DNA of 64,000 nucleotides, from positions 1 to 64,000 of the forward strand of contig BOKO01000017.1 in assembly GCA_016861025.1 (NCBI GenBank), given 5' to 3'. The notes below the pieces were generated by a model. It had not been told where the DNA came from. It did no database searches and saw only the letters and a list, made by a program, of their open reading frames with translations. This document shows, piece after piece, positions 8,674-22,018 of this stretch (the stretch's first letter is position 1; the number at the start of each line of letters is the position of its first letter). Source of the stretch: Chloroflexota bacterium. GTDB lineage: Bacteria; Chloroflexota; Anaerolineae; Caldilineales; Caldilineaceae. Made by a program: the position numbers and the translations under genes.

Positions 8674-10488
8674 TTAGCGAGCGCGATGCCAGTCTTCGAT
8701 GTTCCACTCCTCGGACTCGAAGCCGCCGATTGCCGGGCCGATCAGGCTGTTGGCATGGGCGGAGACGGAAGCGCGGAAGACCAGCGGGATCGCCACGTAG
8801 TTCTGCACGATCATGTCGTTCAACTGGATGGCGATCTGGGCGCGTTCCTCACCGGTGGCGGACTTGAGCGTCTCGTAGAGCGCGTCGTACTCAGGGCTGC
8901 ACCAGCGTTCGACGTTGCTGCCGCCCCAGTTGTTCGCCGGCGTCTGGATGACGTACTCACCTTCGACCTGGCAGAGCCAGTTGGACAGGTACTGCTGCGG
9001 ATCCGGGTTATCCGGGCCATTGGTGAACATCTGCACGTCGGTGTAGAACTTGTTGAGCGTGTCCGGGCTGGCCGGGTCGCCGCCAAAGAAGACAGCAGCT
9101 TCGACGTTCTTCAGCTCGGTCTCGATGCCAATTTCCTTCCACCACTGCTGGATCAACGCCTGGGTCTTCTGGCGCACCGAGTTGGTGGAGGTCTGGTAGA
9201 GAATCTTTAGCGGCTGGCCGTCCGGCGTCTCGCGCACGCCGTCGCCGTTGCTGTCCACATAACCGGCCTCATCGAGCAGCGCATTGGCGGCCGCAATGTC
9301 CTGAGTCAGGCATGCGTCGTTGTTGGTGGAAGCCACCGCCGGCGGACCTGCCAGCAAGTTGCAGGTCGGTTTGCCTGCGGGCCCGTAGAGCTGCTCAGCG
9401 ATGATGTTGCGGTCGATCGCCAGTGAGAGCGCCTTGCGCACTGCGATATCGGTCAGGAACGGATGCGGGTTCGGATCATCCGGCGACCAGACTGAGCGCT
9501 TGTCGCCCAGCGCCGGATCCGGATTGGTGAAGTTGATCAGGATGCGTTCGACGTTGCCGCCGAAGGAAGCCATCAACGTGCCCAGCCCTTTCGCCTCCAT
9601 GTCGAGCAGCACCGCTGGCTCCACCTGCAGGTTCCAGCCATAGTCAGCTTCGCCGGTCTCGAGCACAGCGCGGGCAGAGGACGAAGCATCCTCGGCGCCC
9701 TTGATCACGACCTCGGCGAAGTGCGGCTTGTCGGGATGGCGGTAGTTCTCGTTGATCTCGTAGACCACCGTATCGTTGGCGCGGAATTCCTTGACCTTGT
9801 AGGGGCCGGTGCCGATCGGGTTGGTGTTCTGATCGGAACACGCCTGCGCCGCCTCGCCGACGCAGTTCTCGAACTGCGCCTTCTGCAGCACGGGCGACAG
9901 ATAGCCGACGAACGGAATGTACGGGTAGGGCGCCGGGGCGCGGAAGGTGATCTTGACGGTCTGCGGGTCAACTGCCTCAACGTTCGCCACCGCAACGAAG
10001 TTCTGCACCGTGCAGCCGGTCAGCGGCGCCGTGCAGTACTCCCACGTGAAGACAAAGTCGTCTGCGGTCAACGGCGTGCCGTCCGCCCACACGATGCCAT
10101 CCTTCAGTTTGTAGGTGATGGACATCAAATCCTCAGAGACGCCGCCGTTCTCCAGTGTGGGCACTTCCACCGCCAGCGCAGGAACGAGTTCACTGTCCTG
10201 ATTGAACTCCAGCAGCGGTTCAAGGATCAACGAAGCGGCGTGAAAGTCCTTGGTGCCGCTGGCAAGATACGGATTGAGGATTGAAATCTCCTGCCAGTAG
10301 ACGAGGGTCACCGTGCCATCGGTGCCGCGACCCGGTTCGGCTGGCAACCCTGCCGCCGCTCCGGCGGCAGGCTGCTCTGCACCTGTAGATGGCGCCGCAG
10401 CAGGCGCTGCACACGCTGCAAAGACCAGCGCGATTGCTGCCAGCAGACCGATCAACAAAAAAGTTCTACGGTTTCCACTGTGTTTCAT
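8674..10488 (-). CDS. ABC transporter substrate-binding lipoprotein (SBP_bac_5)
   Basis: A 604-residue binding protein in the normal DppA/OppA order. The signal peptide ends with the lipobox 'FAACAAP' (lipid Cys near residue 26) and a Pro/Ala linker. The N-terminal lobe begins at 'VTLVYWQEISILNPYLASGT', 'WADGTPLTADDFVFTW' is the conserved early motif, then 'NPIGTGPYKV', the hinge segment and 'VRKALSLAIDRNII'. ATG at 10488 is chosen because AAAGGAG lies 6 bases upstream and the signal peptide starts there; the open frame extends 28 codons further without support. Operon head for 7520-8536 and 6573-7508. The 274-base upstream gap holds no gene. Confidence 0.92.
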   Translation of the reverse strand: MKHSGNRRTFLLIGLLAAIALVFAACAAPAAAPSTGAEQPAAGAAAGLPAEPGRGTDGTVTLVYWQEISILNPYLASGTKDFHAASLILEPLLEFNQDSELVPALAVEVPTLENGGVSEDLMSITYKLKDGIVWADGTPLTADDFVFTWEYCTAPLTGCTVQNFVAVANVEAVDPQTVKITFRAPAPYPYIPFVGYLSPVLQKAQFENCVGEAAQACSDQNTNPIGTGPYKVKEFRANDTVVYEINENYRHPDKPHFAEVVIKGAEDASSSARAVLETGEADYGWNLQVEPAVLLDMEAKGLGTLMASFGGNVERILINFTNPDPALGDKRSVWSPDDPNPHPFLTDIAVRKALSLAIDRNIIAEQLYGPAGKPTCNLLAGPPAVASTNNDACLTQDIAAANALLDEAGYVDSNGDGVRETPDGQPLKILYQTSTNSVRQKTQALIQQWWKEIGIETELKNVEAAVFFGGDPASPDTLNKFYTDVQMFTNGPDNPDPQQYLSNWLCQVEGEYVIQTPANNWGGSNVERWCSPEYDALYETLKSATGEERAQIAIQLNDMIVQNYVAIPLVFRASVSAHANSLIGPAIGGFESEEWNIEDWHRAR

Positions 10489-10762
10489 ACTTTCTCCTTT
10501 GCCTGGACAATCAAAAATGGATGGACAATCTGAACGGAGCTGTTGAACGCCAATAAGAATTGTGGATCCCATCGACGGCGCCCCCGTGGCAGAAACGAAT
10601 CGGTGCGTTGGCTAGAGAATGTCGAATACTAGCCACCCTGGTTATTCACGGCATATTGACACTGGACGGTCGCAATAGTACACACATCGCTTTCAATTGT
10701 CAAAGCGAAAAAAAGCGCAACGACCGATTTGTGAAATCAAGAAGAAGCGATGCACATGAATT

Positions 10763-12295
10763 TCACGCCGAACGAACTGCGTCAACGCTGTCAAATCGCT
10801 CCAACGCAGCGATGACGCGCGGTGAGGCGGTGCGACAACGATCACGTAAAAAACGCGCAACACGTGCGCCGGTGATGCCGCGTTCAGCGGCGCGCTTGAG
10901 GCTGCGCTGTGTGATCTGATAGACAAAGGTGGGATAGCTCTGCTGCCATTGAGCGAATCGCTCTACGCGAAAGCGATCGGCTAACGAAACGCCAGGCTCG
11001 AGGGTGATCGTAAAATCTTCCTTGACGATGAAGTGATTGTGCACCTGCTCGTTTGGCGCCGGCGCATCGGGCGTAAGCCATTGCGCACCCCACGCGCTCA
11101 ACGAGAGCAGAAGATCGTCGCCCGCGCCCGGTTCAGCGAGATCAAGCGCCGATAGCCAGGCCAATGGCCCACGGATCAAAAAGCGCAGCAACGCGCCTTC
11201 GACTGCGTCCCATCGCTCGAAACCTTTGAGGAATTCCTGCGTACTGCTGTTGCGGATGTACCAGGTGTCGTAGTCGCCGGTCGGTCGCTGAAAATCAGGT
11301 TCGGTCGTGCGAATCACGTTAAGCAGCTCGGATTGTGCGTACCAGGCGCCGGGCTGCAAATAGCCAAACAAACGGAGGACATTTTCACGCGTTTGCAGCG
11401 GAGCATTCTGCCAGAGACCGGCTTCCACACACTCCAGTTCGGGTGTGCGACAGAGATCGTTCCAATCCGGAGAGGTGCGCCAGGCGTCAAAGAGGATGCG
11501 GCGTTGTTCGGCGCGCGTCTTATCGAGGAACGCCATCACCGGATTTTGCGTCAATTGGACTACATCGCCCTCGCGGCGCAGCCAGCCGAGCCGGTTGGCA
11601 AGATGCAACAACAGCGCCAGACGCAGGTTCAGGTCGGCGTCGCCATTAGCGAAGGGAAACTGCAGCCGCTTCACAAGCCGGTCGATGTCTTCGGGGTGTG
11701 GGCCGCTGGCTGTGAGGCGCAGTCGTTCGTTGTAGACAAAGCCGATCAGCGTGCCGGCATCGAGCAAAAATGCATCGTCGGCGGGCAGTGTGCGCGCGGC
11801 AGGCGGCGGCGGCGCCGGCTTGACCGGCAAACCAACCGGCAGCTCGCTCTGTGGGCGCGGCAACCACGGCGTGATGTCGCTTGGCAAATAGATGTAGGTG
11901 TGGGCATTCTGGCCGGCGCCTTTGAAGCCGCGGCCGATCAGACCGTTGTAATAAAGCAACTCGGCGACGCTCTCCGGGTAAAGCCAGGGCGACTCACGTT
12001 CAAGTTTGGCAGGCCCCATCTGACGCACGGCGCCAAACTCACGGCTAAACTGCGCTTCGGGCATTTCGCCGTGTTCGCGCAGCAGCAAATTGATCGCTGC
12101 TTCAGCCTGTGGCGTGTAGTCGAGCATCTCCTGATAAGCCATCTGCACCGAAGTGGGGTCGGTGAGCTGCGCGGCCAGCAGTTCGACCGCCTGTTCGCGC
12201 GTATCGGCGCCGTCGATAAGCGCGCCGCGCAATTCGGCGAGCACTTGGAGCATAATATCCGGGTATCCGGCCAACATCTGGGCGGCTGTAGGCAT
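10763..12295 (-). CDS. helicase XPB/Ssl2 N-terminal-like protein without helicase domain
   Basis: A 510-residue cytoplasmic protein, mostly helical, with a proline-rich break near residues 155-170. The region around 425-480 ('FIVKEDFTITLEPG' and 'PTFVYQITQRSLKRA') fits the XPB/Ssl2 N-terminal-like family (Helicase_C_3 type) found in bacterial stand-alone proteins. There is no Walker A or DEAD motif, so it is not itself a helicase. The N-terminal 150 residues suggest winged-helix-like repeats ('ELLYYNGLIGRG'). It stands alone; start codon support is weak because there is no clear Shine-Dalgarno. Function unknown, possibly DNA-structure binding. Confidence 0.65.
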   Translation of the reverse strand: MPTAAQMLAGYPDIMLQVLAELRGALIDGADTREQAVELLAAQLTDPTSVQMAYQEMLDYTPQAEAAINLLLREHGEMPEAQFSREFGAVRQMGPAKLERESPWLYPESVAELLYYNGLIGRGFKGAGQNAHTYIYLPSDITPWLPRPQSELPVGLPVKPAPPPPAARTLPADDAFLLDAGTLIGFVYNERLRLTASGPHPEDIDRLVKRLQFPFANGDADLNLRLALLLHLANRLGWLRREGDVVQLTQNPVMAFLDKTRAEQRRILFDAWRTSPDWNDLCRTPELECVEAGLWQNAPLQTRENVLRLFGYLQPGAWYAQSELLNVIRTTEPDFQRPTGDYDTWYIRNSSTQEFLKGFERWDAVEGALLRFLIRGPLAWLSALDLAEPGAGDDLLLSLSAWGAQWLTPDAPAPNEQVHNHFIVKEDFTITLEPGVSLADRFRVERFAQWQQSYPTFVYQITQRSLKRAAERGITGARVARFLRDRCRTASPRVIAALERFDSVDAVRSA

Positions 12296-12367
12296 GGTAA
12301 GTTAGCAGTGTAACTGGTCAATGAAGAGTAGACGGCGATGCGTAGTCCACACGCCGTTCAACAAGAG

Positions 12368-12404
12368 TTCACAATTCAGGACAAGTTCGCTATACTGCAT
12401 AGCG
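12368..12404 (+). promoter_or_regulatory. promoter with overlapping inverted repeat
   Basis: TTCACA (12368-12373), 17 bases, TATACT (12391-12396), upstream of the DUF1232 gene. The inverted repeat CGCTAT-actgc-ATAGCG (12388-12404) overlaps the -10 and could be an operator. Confidence 0.5.
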
Positions 12405-12428
12405 TAGTTTATTTGGGAGAGAATCAAC

Positions 12429-12752
12429 ATGTCGCAAAGTTCGTATCATTCAAAAGGCGTCAACAGCGCCGGATTTCTGCAACAGGCTGCGCGTGCGGTG
12501 CAACTACTTTTCGATTCGCGCGTGCCTGGATCACTCAAACTCATGTTGCCAGCTGCGGCGGCGCTCTACTGGATCTGGCCGATTGATCTGATGCCTGGCC
12601 TGCCGATCGACGATATTGCCGTGCTGATCGGTGCGATGGCGCTTTTTGTCAAGTTAGCCACCGAGGCGATCGAACGCCAGCAACGTCAGGCTGAAGGCAA
12701 ACCGCCGCAAGATGACGCCGTTGTCGACACAACCTGGCGCGTGATCGAATAG
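12429..12752 (+). CDS. DUF1232 (YkvA-like) small membrane protein
   Basis: A 107-residue protein whose centre (about 37-75) shows the DUF1232 pattern: a hydrophobic helix with 'YWIWPIDLMPGLPIDDIAVLIG', matching the family's 'sPiDliPdf.p..G..DD' motif. Function of the family is not established; it is a small membrane-associated domain. Shine-Dalgarno GGGAGAG lies about 10 bases before the ATG. The following gene starts 86 bases on, possibly in the same transcript. Confidence 0.8.
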   Translation: MSQSSYHSKGVNSAGFLQQAARAVQLLFDSRVPGSLKLMLPAAAALYWIWPIDLMPGLPIDDIAVLIGAMALFVKLATEAIERQQRQAEGKPPQDDAVVDTTWRVIE

Positions 12753-12838
12753 AGTATGTTCGACAGACCCGCTGACTGGAAGCACCTGCATCAGACGGGT
12801 CTGTTGCAACTGCGCGCCGCCAGCCTTGCAGGTTGACC

Positions 12839-13501
<663 letters not shown>

Positions 13502-13506
13502 GCAAT

Positions 13507-14094
13507 CTACAGGATAGGCCCGGTCGGAGGGCGGTGGGCAAGGTCGATCTGTTGGCGAAGCTCCTCACGCGCGGCGATCAGGTCATCGCGCACCTTGAAA
13601 TGCGCCGCCTCCGTGAACTCCATTGCGCCGCTGTTTAAAATCTCCAACAAGGCATCGACGACGCGCAACACTTTGGCTTCCAACAACTCGATGGTCGTGC
13701 CATAAAACGCCTCTGGGATAAAGAAAACGGCGACGATCGTAAGCAGCCAGCTTCCAACCAACAGCGTTGTCCACTGCTGGCTGACTCGACCCGGCAGCGC
13801 CACCGCCAAAATCACCCAAACCGCCGCCATCAATGTAAGAATTTGCCAGCGCGCCACCGGTCGCGCCGCCGGCATCGTCGCCAGATAGGGCGCCAGTTTG
13901 TCGTAGCGTCTGACATGCGCCAGCCAGCCATTAAAGCGATAGCACTGTTTGAGGTTGACGCGATGCTGGTCAAAATTGGCGAGTTCAGCGGCGTAGAGGC
14001 GACACTCGGCGGCAAGGTCGTAGAATGCCTTGCGATCAAGCGGCAGGGGTGCAGGCGAAGGTGTTCGGCGAAAGACGTTAAAAAGACTGCTCAC
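13507..14094 (-). CDS. two-TM membrane protein, unknown function
   Basis: I do not recognise this 195-residue protein. It starts at a GTG (14094) that overlaps the stop of the upstream prenyltransferase by four bases (GTGA), which strongly supports this start and coupled translation. Residues about 20-70 are soluble and helical; two TM segments lie at about 82-100 and 106-128; a C-terminal helical part (130-195) contains heptad-like leucines. The partner gene suggests a role near the membrane, but nothing more can be read. Confidence 0.6.
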   Translation of the reverse strand: MSSLFNVFRRTPSPAPLPLDRKAFYDLAAECRLYAAELANFDQHRVNLKQCYRFNGWLAHVRRYDKLAPYLATMPAARPVARWQILTLMAAVWVILAVALPGRVSQQWTTLLVGSWLLTIVAVFFIPEAFYGTTIELLEAKVLRVVDALLEILNSGAMEFTEAAHFKVRDDLIAAREELRQQIDLAHRPPTGPIL

Positions 14095-15098
14095 CCTGGG
14101 CTGCTGATGAACAACGCCGCAACACACAGAATGGTGGTCCAAAAGACAGCCTTCACAGCAGCGCTGCGCAAACGCACAGCATCTTCGGGACCGGCTAAAT
14201 TGCGATCTATCTCCGAGAAGACTCCCATTGCCAGCGGCAGCGTGGCGAGACCGACCAGCCACCACAACGGCAACGGTGTGAGCGCAGTGACGGCGAGAAT
14301 ACTGGTGTAGGCAAGCATCGTCACAAACACGTTGAAGTCCACCGAACGCGCTGCGCCAAAAATCACGGCAAGGGTGCGTTTACCGATCAGCCAATCGCGA
14401 CGCAAGGTGATCAGGTTCTGGCTGAGAACGACCAGCATGAGCAGCAGCGAAATCGGCAAGCCGCCAAGCACAGGCAGCCAGCTCAATTGTTGCGTCTGTG
14501 CATAGAACGTACTCACCAACGGCAACACGCCGAACGCCACAAACACGCCGAATTCTCCCAACCCGTAGCCGCGATAGAGAAAACGCACAGGTGGAGTCAC
14601 TGCGCCAAGCTGCAGCAATAACGCCATTGCCCCAAAAAAGAGGATCGGCCAGCCCGCAAACAACGCCAGCCACAACCCACACAAAAGGCTGATGGTGTAG
14701 AGCAGCGCGCCGACGTTGAGCAACAGCGACGGCGGCAAAATGCCAGATTGTTGAAGGCTGAAGATGCTGCCAGGTAGATCGGTGGCCGGACGCGCATCAA
14801 CGCTTAAACTTTGTTGAAAATCTTGATACGCGGCCAATATCTGAAACGCCAGCGCCGACAGTAGAATGCTTGCTACGGCAAAAATGGCGCTCGGCCAGAC
14901 CATCTCACCAACCCACCAGCCTCCAATGGCCGCCGCAACAATCGTAGGCAAAACCAGCGCCACGGTCACGTCCGGACGCAACGCCAGGAAAATTGCCCAC
15001 ACCGATGTTTCGGTCAGCCGCCGCTCGCGCGCTTGCTGTAAACGCTTCAGCAGCGAGGGTGATGATTCAGTTGCCTGTCCACCTGTGCTGTTGGTCAT
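14091..15098 (-). CDS. UbiA-family prenyltransferase (MenA-like)
   Basis: A 335-residue integral membrane protein with about eight TM segments and the UbiA fold. The C-terminal active loop '[14 protein letters not shown]' and the '[16 protein letters not shown]' segment match MenA-type enzymes, which transfer a polyprenyl chain to 1,4-dihydroxy-2-naphthoate for menaquinone. The first Asp-rich motif is degenerate: '[16 protein letters not shown]' stands where MenA has NDxxDxxxGxD. So either a diverged substrate or reduced activity is possible. ATG at 15098 is chosen; 23 upstream codons are open but look like leader. Overlaps the next gene by four bases. Confidence 0.75.
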   Translation of the reverse strand: MTNSTGGQATESSPSLLKRLQQARERRLTETSVWAIFLALRPDVTVALVLPTIVAAAIGGWWVGEMVWPSAIFAVASILLSALAFQILAAYQDFQQSLSVDARPATDLPGSIFSLQQSGILPPSLLLNVGALLYTISLLCGLWLALFAGWPILFFGAMALLLQLGAVTPPVRFLYRGYGLGEFGVFVAFGVLPLVSTFYAQTQQLSWLPVLGGLPISLLLMLVVLSQNLITLRRDWLIGKRTLAVIFGAARSVDFNVFVTMLAYTSILAVTALTPLPLWWLVGLATLPLAMGVFSEIDRNLAGPEDAVRLRSAAVKAVFWTTILCVAALFISSPG

Positions 15099-15277
15099 GT
15101 CGATTGAGTAGGTTTCTGTTATTGCGCCTGCGCCTTCCCCGCCCAATGCACAGACTTTACATAGCAACTCTTGTTGCTTTTCGTCTTGATGCTGTCACAC
15201 CCTATCGTAACACTTCGTAACCCAATGGTCAAGATGTTATTACAGTGTTTCCCCAATTTTTAGTCGCCGGCCGCTAT

Positions 15278-16942
<1,665 letters not shown>

Positions 16943-16969
16943 GTGTTGAGCGAAGAACACCGGAGGCGT

Positions 16970-18252
<1,283 letters not shown>

Positions 18253-18256
<4 letters not shown>

Positions 18257-18816
18257 AAAACCTCCTCCGAGGCGGTGGGAGGGGCGTCTGGCTCCCCAGC
18301 ATTCTGTCCCTCGGCTTTGGCAAGAAGCGTAGACAGACGTGCAATCCAATAAGTGGCGTCCTTGTCCGCAGGGTTGACGACGAGCGCCTCCTCAAAACAT
18401 CGGATCGCTTCGGTCAACTCGCCGCGTTCTTTATAGATCAAACCGAGATGATAATGAATGTTTGGCGCAGTCGGATCGATCTCCAACGCACGTTTGTAGG
18501 CGCGGATTGCACGCTCCTGTTGCTGTGGCCCAGAAAGCTCCAGCCGTCCCAAGTGCGCAGCGGCAAGGTTTGACCAGACCATCGAGTTATCGGCGTGAAG
18601 CTCGGCAGCCTTGCTCAAGACGCGCACCGCTTTATTCCATTTTGCCAGTAGGATATAAGCGCCGCCCAGATTGATGGCGACGTCGGCGTTGGTCGGCGCC
18701 TGTTCATAGAGCGGAAGCAGCTTGTCCACAGCGGCTTGTGGCTGGTTTGCTCGCAACAACCATGCACCCTCTGCTAACGCCCGGCTGAATTCTTCAGAAT
18801 ATCGTTCAATCGCCAT
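18253..18816 (-). CDS. tetratricopeptide repeat protein
   Basis: A 187-residue, probably cytoplasmic protein made of about four TPR units between residues 10 and 165 ('AINLGGAYILLAKWNKAVRV', 'YHLGLIYKERGELTEAIRCF'). The C-end is acidic and disordered. GAAGG precedes the ATG by 7 bases. It overlaps the FecR-like gene by four bases, so the two are probably made together; a scaffold role for the FecR-like protein and the glycosyltransferase is a guess. Confidence 0.85.
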
Positions 18817-18911
18817 ATCACGCCTTCACTCTGCCATCCAGCGCCAGCTCAGCACTTTGCTGAACGCTTCGGCGCTGAGCTGGGTTCCCCAATGAACCGG
18901 CGCAAGTGCTT

Positions 18912-19018
<107 letters not shown>

Positions 19019-19064
19019 ACAAGCTATAATGAGTATACATCAAAACCGCCCCAAAACCAAACAG

Positions 19065-19094
19065 TTGGTTCGTCTTTGATCTTGATGATATAAT
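19065..19094 (+). promoter_or_regulatory. promoter for TPR gene, start point close to the ATG
   Basis: TTGGTT (19065-19070), 18 bases, TATAAT (19089-19094). The ATG is at 19102, seven bases after the -10 hexamer, so transcription should begin at or next to the start codon and no Shine-Dalgarno is present: a predicted leaderless mRNA. Confidence 0.65.
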
Positions 19095-19101
19095 CATCGC
19101 C

Positions 19102-20247
19102 ATGTATCTCGACCATGACTACCGACCCCGACGACGGCGACAAAGTGGGATCGGTCGTTTCTGGCCGTTATTTGTCCTGGTCGCCGTTGCGATCATTCTG
19201 TACGAAACGCAACCGGCCTGGCTTGTGGAGCGACCATTGGAGGCGACGCCAACGCCAACACGTAGCGCCGCCTCGTTTCTGGCGGAGGCGCAGGCGGCGC
19301 TGCTGCGTGGGGACTACAGCGCCGCTATTGCCGCCTACGAACGTGTCGCCAGCATCGACCCACAGAACCCAGAGCCGTATATAGTGAAGTCGCGCCTGTT
19401 TCTGATCGAGGGAAATGCAGAGTCGGCGCACCAGATGGCGACGAAAGCGGTCGAGCTGGCGCCCACCGATCCCGATGCGCTGGCCGCATTGGCCCGTGCT
19501 GAAGATTGGTTGGGCAACTACACCGCCGCAATGTTGCACGCCCTCGACGCCCTGGAACTGCAGCCAGATAACGCAGAGACGCTTGCCATCATCGCCGAGA
19601 TTTACACCGACGAGGGCAACGTTGCTCAGGCGCAGATTCATATCGATCGGGCAATCGAGCTAGATCCAGAGAACGTGTTGGTATGGCGCAACAAAGCCTA
19701 TTTACTCGAAAGGCAGGGGCAGGCGCGCGAAGCGATCGAAGCGCTCGATAAGGCGCTGTCCCTGGCGCCACAGCGCGCTGATCTCTATTTGGAAAAGGCG
19801 CGCATCTATCGCCTGCGTCTTGGCGATTTTCCCAGCGCCGTCGCCGCCTATCGCGCTGCTGTCGATGCAAACCGAACTCCCCTGACGCTCACTGCACTGG
19901 GCGAGGGGCTATACTTCACGGGCGACCATTTGGTTGCCATTCGCACGCTCAATAGCGCATTGGAGCTGGATCCCAATTACGCGCCTGCCCTCGTCTATCT
20001 GGGCATGGCGCTCTACGCACGCCGCAACTATGAGGATTCTGCCGCAGCGCTTGACAAAGGGCTGCCATTGTTTGGCGATAGAGCGCGCGAAGAACACTAT
20101 TACACCGCCGGGCTTGCGCATATTTACAAAGAGCCGCGCGAGTGCGAGGAGGGGATGGTGTGGCTGCAAAAGGCGCTTGAAAAAAACCCGCAGAGCGGGC
20201 CGGCGCTTGCTGGCGTCAGGCTATGCGCAAACGCTGGCGGCGGCTGA
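19102..20247 (+). CDS. membrane-anchored TPR protein
   Basis: A 381-residue protein with a basic N-end (RPRRRR), one TM helix at about 20-36 and a Thr/Pro linker. About eight TPR units follow from residue 52 to 375 ('AALLRGDYSAAIAAYERVAS', 'YTDEGNVAQAQIHIDRAIEL'), so the repeat domain probably faces outside. Such proteins organise complexes; the partner is unknown. Transcribed away from the tRNA, with the promoter described at 19065. Confidence 0.85.
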   Translation: MYLDHDYRPRRRRQSGIGRFWPLFVLVAVAIILYETQPAWLVERPLEATPTPTRSAASFLAEAQAALLRGDYSAAIAAYERVASIDPQNPEPYIVKSRLFLIEGNAESAHQMATKAVELAPTDPDALAALARAEDWLGNYTAAMLHALDALELQPDNAETLAIIAEIYTDEGNVAQAQIHIDRAIELDPENVLVWRNKAYLLERQGQAREAIEALDKALSLAPQRADLYLEKARIYRLRLGDFPSAVAAYRAAVDANRTPLTLTALGEGLYFTGDHLVAIRTLNSALELDPNYAPALVYLGMALYARRNYEDSAAALDKGLPLFGDRAREEHYYTAGLAHIYKEPRECEEGMVWLQKALEKNPQSGPALAGVRLCANAGGG

Positions 20248-20349
20248 ACAGCGATGCACAGTCGAGATATGGCTGACTTACATCAACACAGCCGTACAGG
20301 GTTGCGTCCTCTATGATCATCTTCTTTGGTTTATGCGTACGGGTATAAT

Positions 20350-21987
20350 ATGGCCGCCCATCGCTCGCGCTTGAAGTCGACTCTACCAGAACGCGCTTCC
20401 TGGCGGCGCCAGAGGCCGGCGCCGGGAGACGGACGCCCCTCTGATGCACCGCAAGCGACGCCTCTGCCCGAACGTGCGCCTGCTCGCAGCGAGCGACGCA
20501 GCGCCGCTGCGCGAACCACAACCAGCAAACGCCGCATTCAGCGCCGGCTGACTCCGCTTGAACTGATCCAACAGCCACTTGCAGTTGCTCGGCGCAAGGT
20601 CTTTGATCTGCGGCGCTTCTTGTTGGTATTGGGGGCGTCTGGGTTAGTTCTCCTGATTCCGGCTCCACCTGGGTTAACGCCAGAAGCGCACCGCGCACTG
20701 GCGTTGTTTGTATTCACCGGAATGATCCTTTCTCTGCAGCCGGTGCCGTTGCCGATTGCGGCGCTACTTGTCCCCGTCGCTCAAGTGACTTTAGGGATCG
20801 ATACTGCGGCAGGCGCCTTTGCACCATTCTCTGATCCGGTGATCTATCTAATCCTGGCAAGCCTCTTTCTTGCTGAGGCTATGCGCAAGCATGGCTTGAC
20901 GCGGCGACTTGCGCTCTATGCCATCATTCTCAGTCGCGGTTATTTTCACCGTCTGCTTTTTATCCTGATTGCATTGACAGCGTTTTTGAGCATGTGGGTG
21001 CTAAACACTGCAACCGCCGCCATGTTGATCCCGGTGGCGATCAGTATTGCGCAACAGATTCAAGAACAAAGTGCAGCAAAACGCATGCTTGCTGTACTTG
21101 TGCTTGCCATTGGCTATGGATCCAGTATCGGCGGCATCGGCACGCCGATGGGCAGTGGCGAGAACGCAATCGCAAACGGTCAATTGACTGCAGCAATGGA
21201 CTTCAGCTTTTTTTCCTGGATCAGCTACGGTTTTCCCGTCGTACTGGGATTGATTCCGATTACATGGGCGATGCTGCTGATTGTCTTTCGCGTCCCGAAT
21301 TTGCGGATGGATCTCACGCCCACGTTGCGCGAGTTTGTGCGCAGACGAGGCTTCAATACGGCTGAACGAGAGACGATCGGCATCCTACTCATCTCAATCG
21401 CTTTGTGGGTGATGGGGTCCACGCTTGAAAGATGGTTTCAGTTGCCGACCACATTGCTGAGCAGCGCCATGGTTGCGATTCTAGCTGTGGCGTTGCTGTC
21501 GATTGAAGAACTGATCGATTGGGATGACCTGAAAGGCGTCAATTGGGGAATCATGTTTGTCATTGGCGCCGGCCTGTCGCTTGGCGATACACTGGATAAG
21601 ACCGGCGCCAGCGCCTGGATCGTGAGCCTGGTGGAGCCTGTCTTGGGTGGGCTGCCTTATGTGACGATTCTTGCCCTCTTAATCTCGTCAACTTTTATCT
21701 TGACCCAATTCATGAACAGCGTGACCTATGGCGCCATTTTGTCGCCTATCCTGGTGACACTCGGCGTCACCAGCCAGATTGCACCGACGCGTTTGGTGTT
21801 GCCATTTGTCTTCACGCTGGCGCTTTGTTACATGCTGCCAAATTCGTCTGCGCGAATGACGCTTGTTGCAGTTTCGGGCGCTGTCGATACAACTGCTCAA
21901 TTGCGTAGCGGTCTACTCGTTGGGCTGCCATCGGCGATTTTTGTTTTCTTGTTTTTTGTTCTTTTGAATACGGTAGGGTTGATATAG
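20350..21987 (+). CDS. DASS/SLC13-family anion symporter
   Basis: A 545-residue transporter of the divalent-anion:sodium symporter family. Residues 1-75 are an Arg/Pro-rich cytoplasmic extension unlike most family members; about 12 TM segments follow. The substrate/Na+ site motifs are recognisable: 'LNTATAAML' for the first SNT-type hairpin and 'GIGTPMGSGENAI', and 'MNSVTYGAI' for the second. Substrates of the family are dicarboxylates, citrate, sulfate or phosphate; the exact one cannot be read. A TATAAT lies right before the ATG at 20344, so the true start may be further in; the N-end is the uncertain part. Confidence 0.8.
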   Translation: MAAHRSRLKSTLPERASWRRQRPAPGDGRPSDAPQATPLPERAPARSERRSAAARTTTSKRRIQRRLTPLELIQQPLAVARRKVFDLRRFLLVLGASGLVLLIPAPPGLTPEAHRALALFVFTGMILSLQPVPLPIAALLVPVAQVTLGIDTAAGAFAPFSDPVIYLILASLFLAEAMRKHGLTRRLALYAIILSRGYFHRLLFILIALTAFLSMWVLNTATAAMLIPVAISIAQQIQEQSAAKRMLAVLVLAIGYGSSIGGIGTPMGSGENAIANGQLTAAMDFSFFSWISYGFPVVLGLIPITWAMLLIVFRVPNLRMDLTPTLREFVRRRGFNTAERETIGILLISIALWVMGSTLERWFQLPTTLLSSAMVAILAVALLSIEELIDWDDLKGVNWGIMFVIGAGLSLGDTLDKTGASAWIVSLVEPVLGGLPYVTILALLISSTFILTQFMNSVTYGAILSPILVTLGVTSQIAPTRLVLPFVFTLALCYMLPNSSARMTLVAVSGAVDTTAQLRSGLLVGLPSAIFVFLFFVLLNTVGLI

Positions 21988-22018
21988 GTTAGAACTGTCA
22001 GGAAAAGCGAGGAACAGC

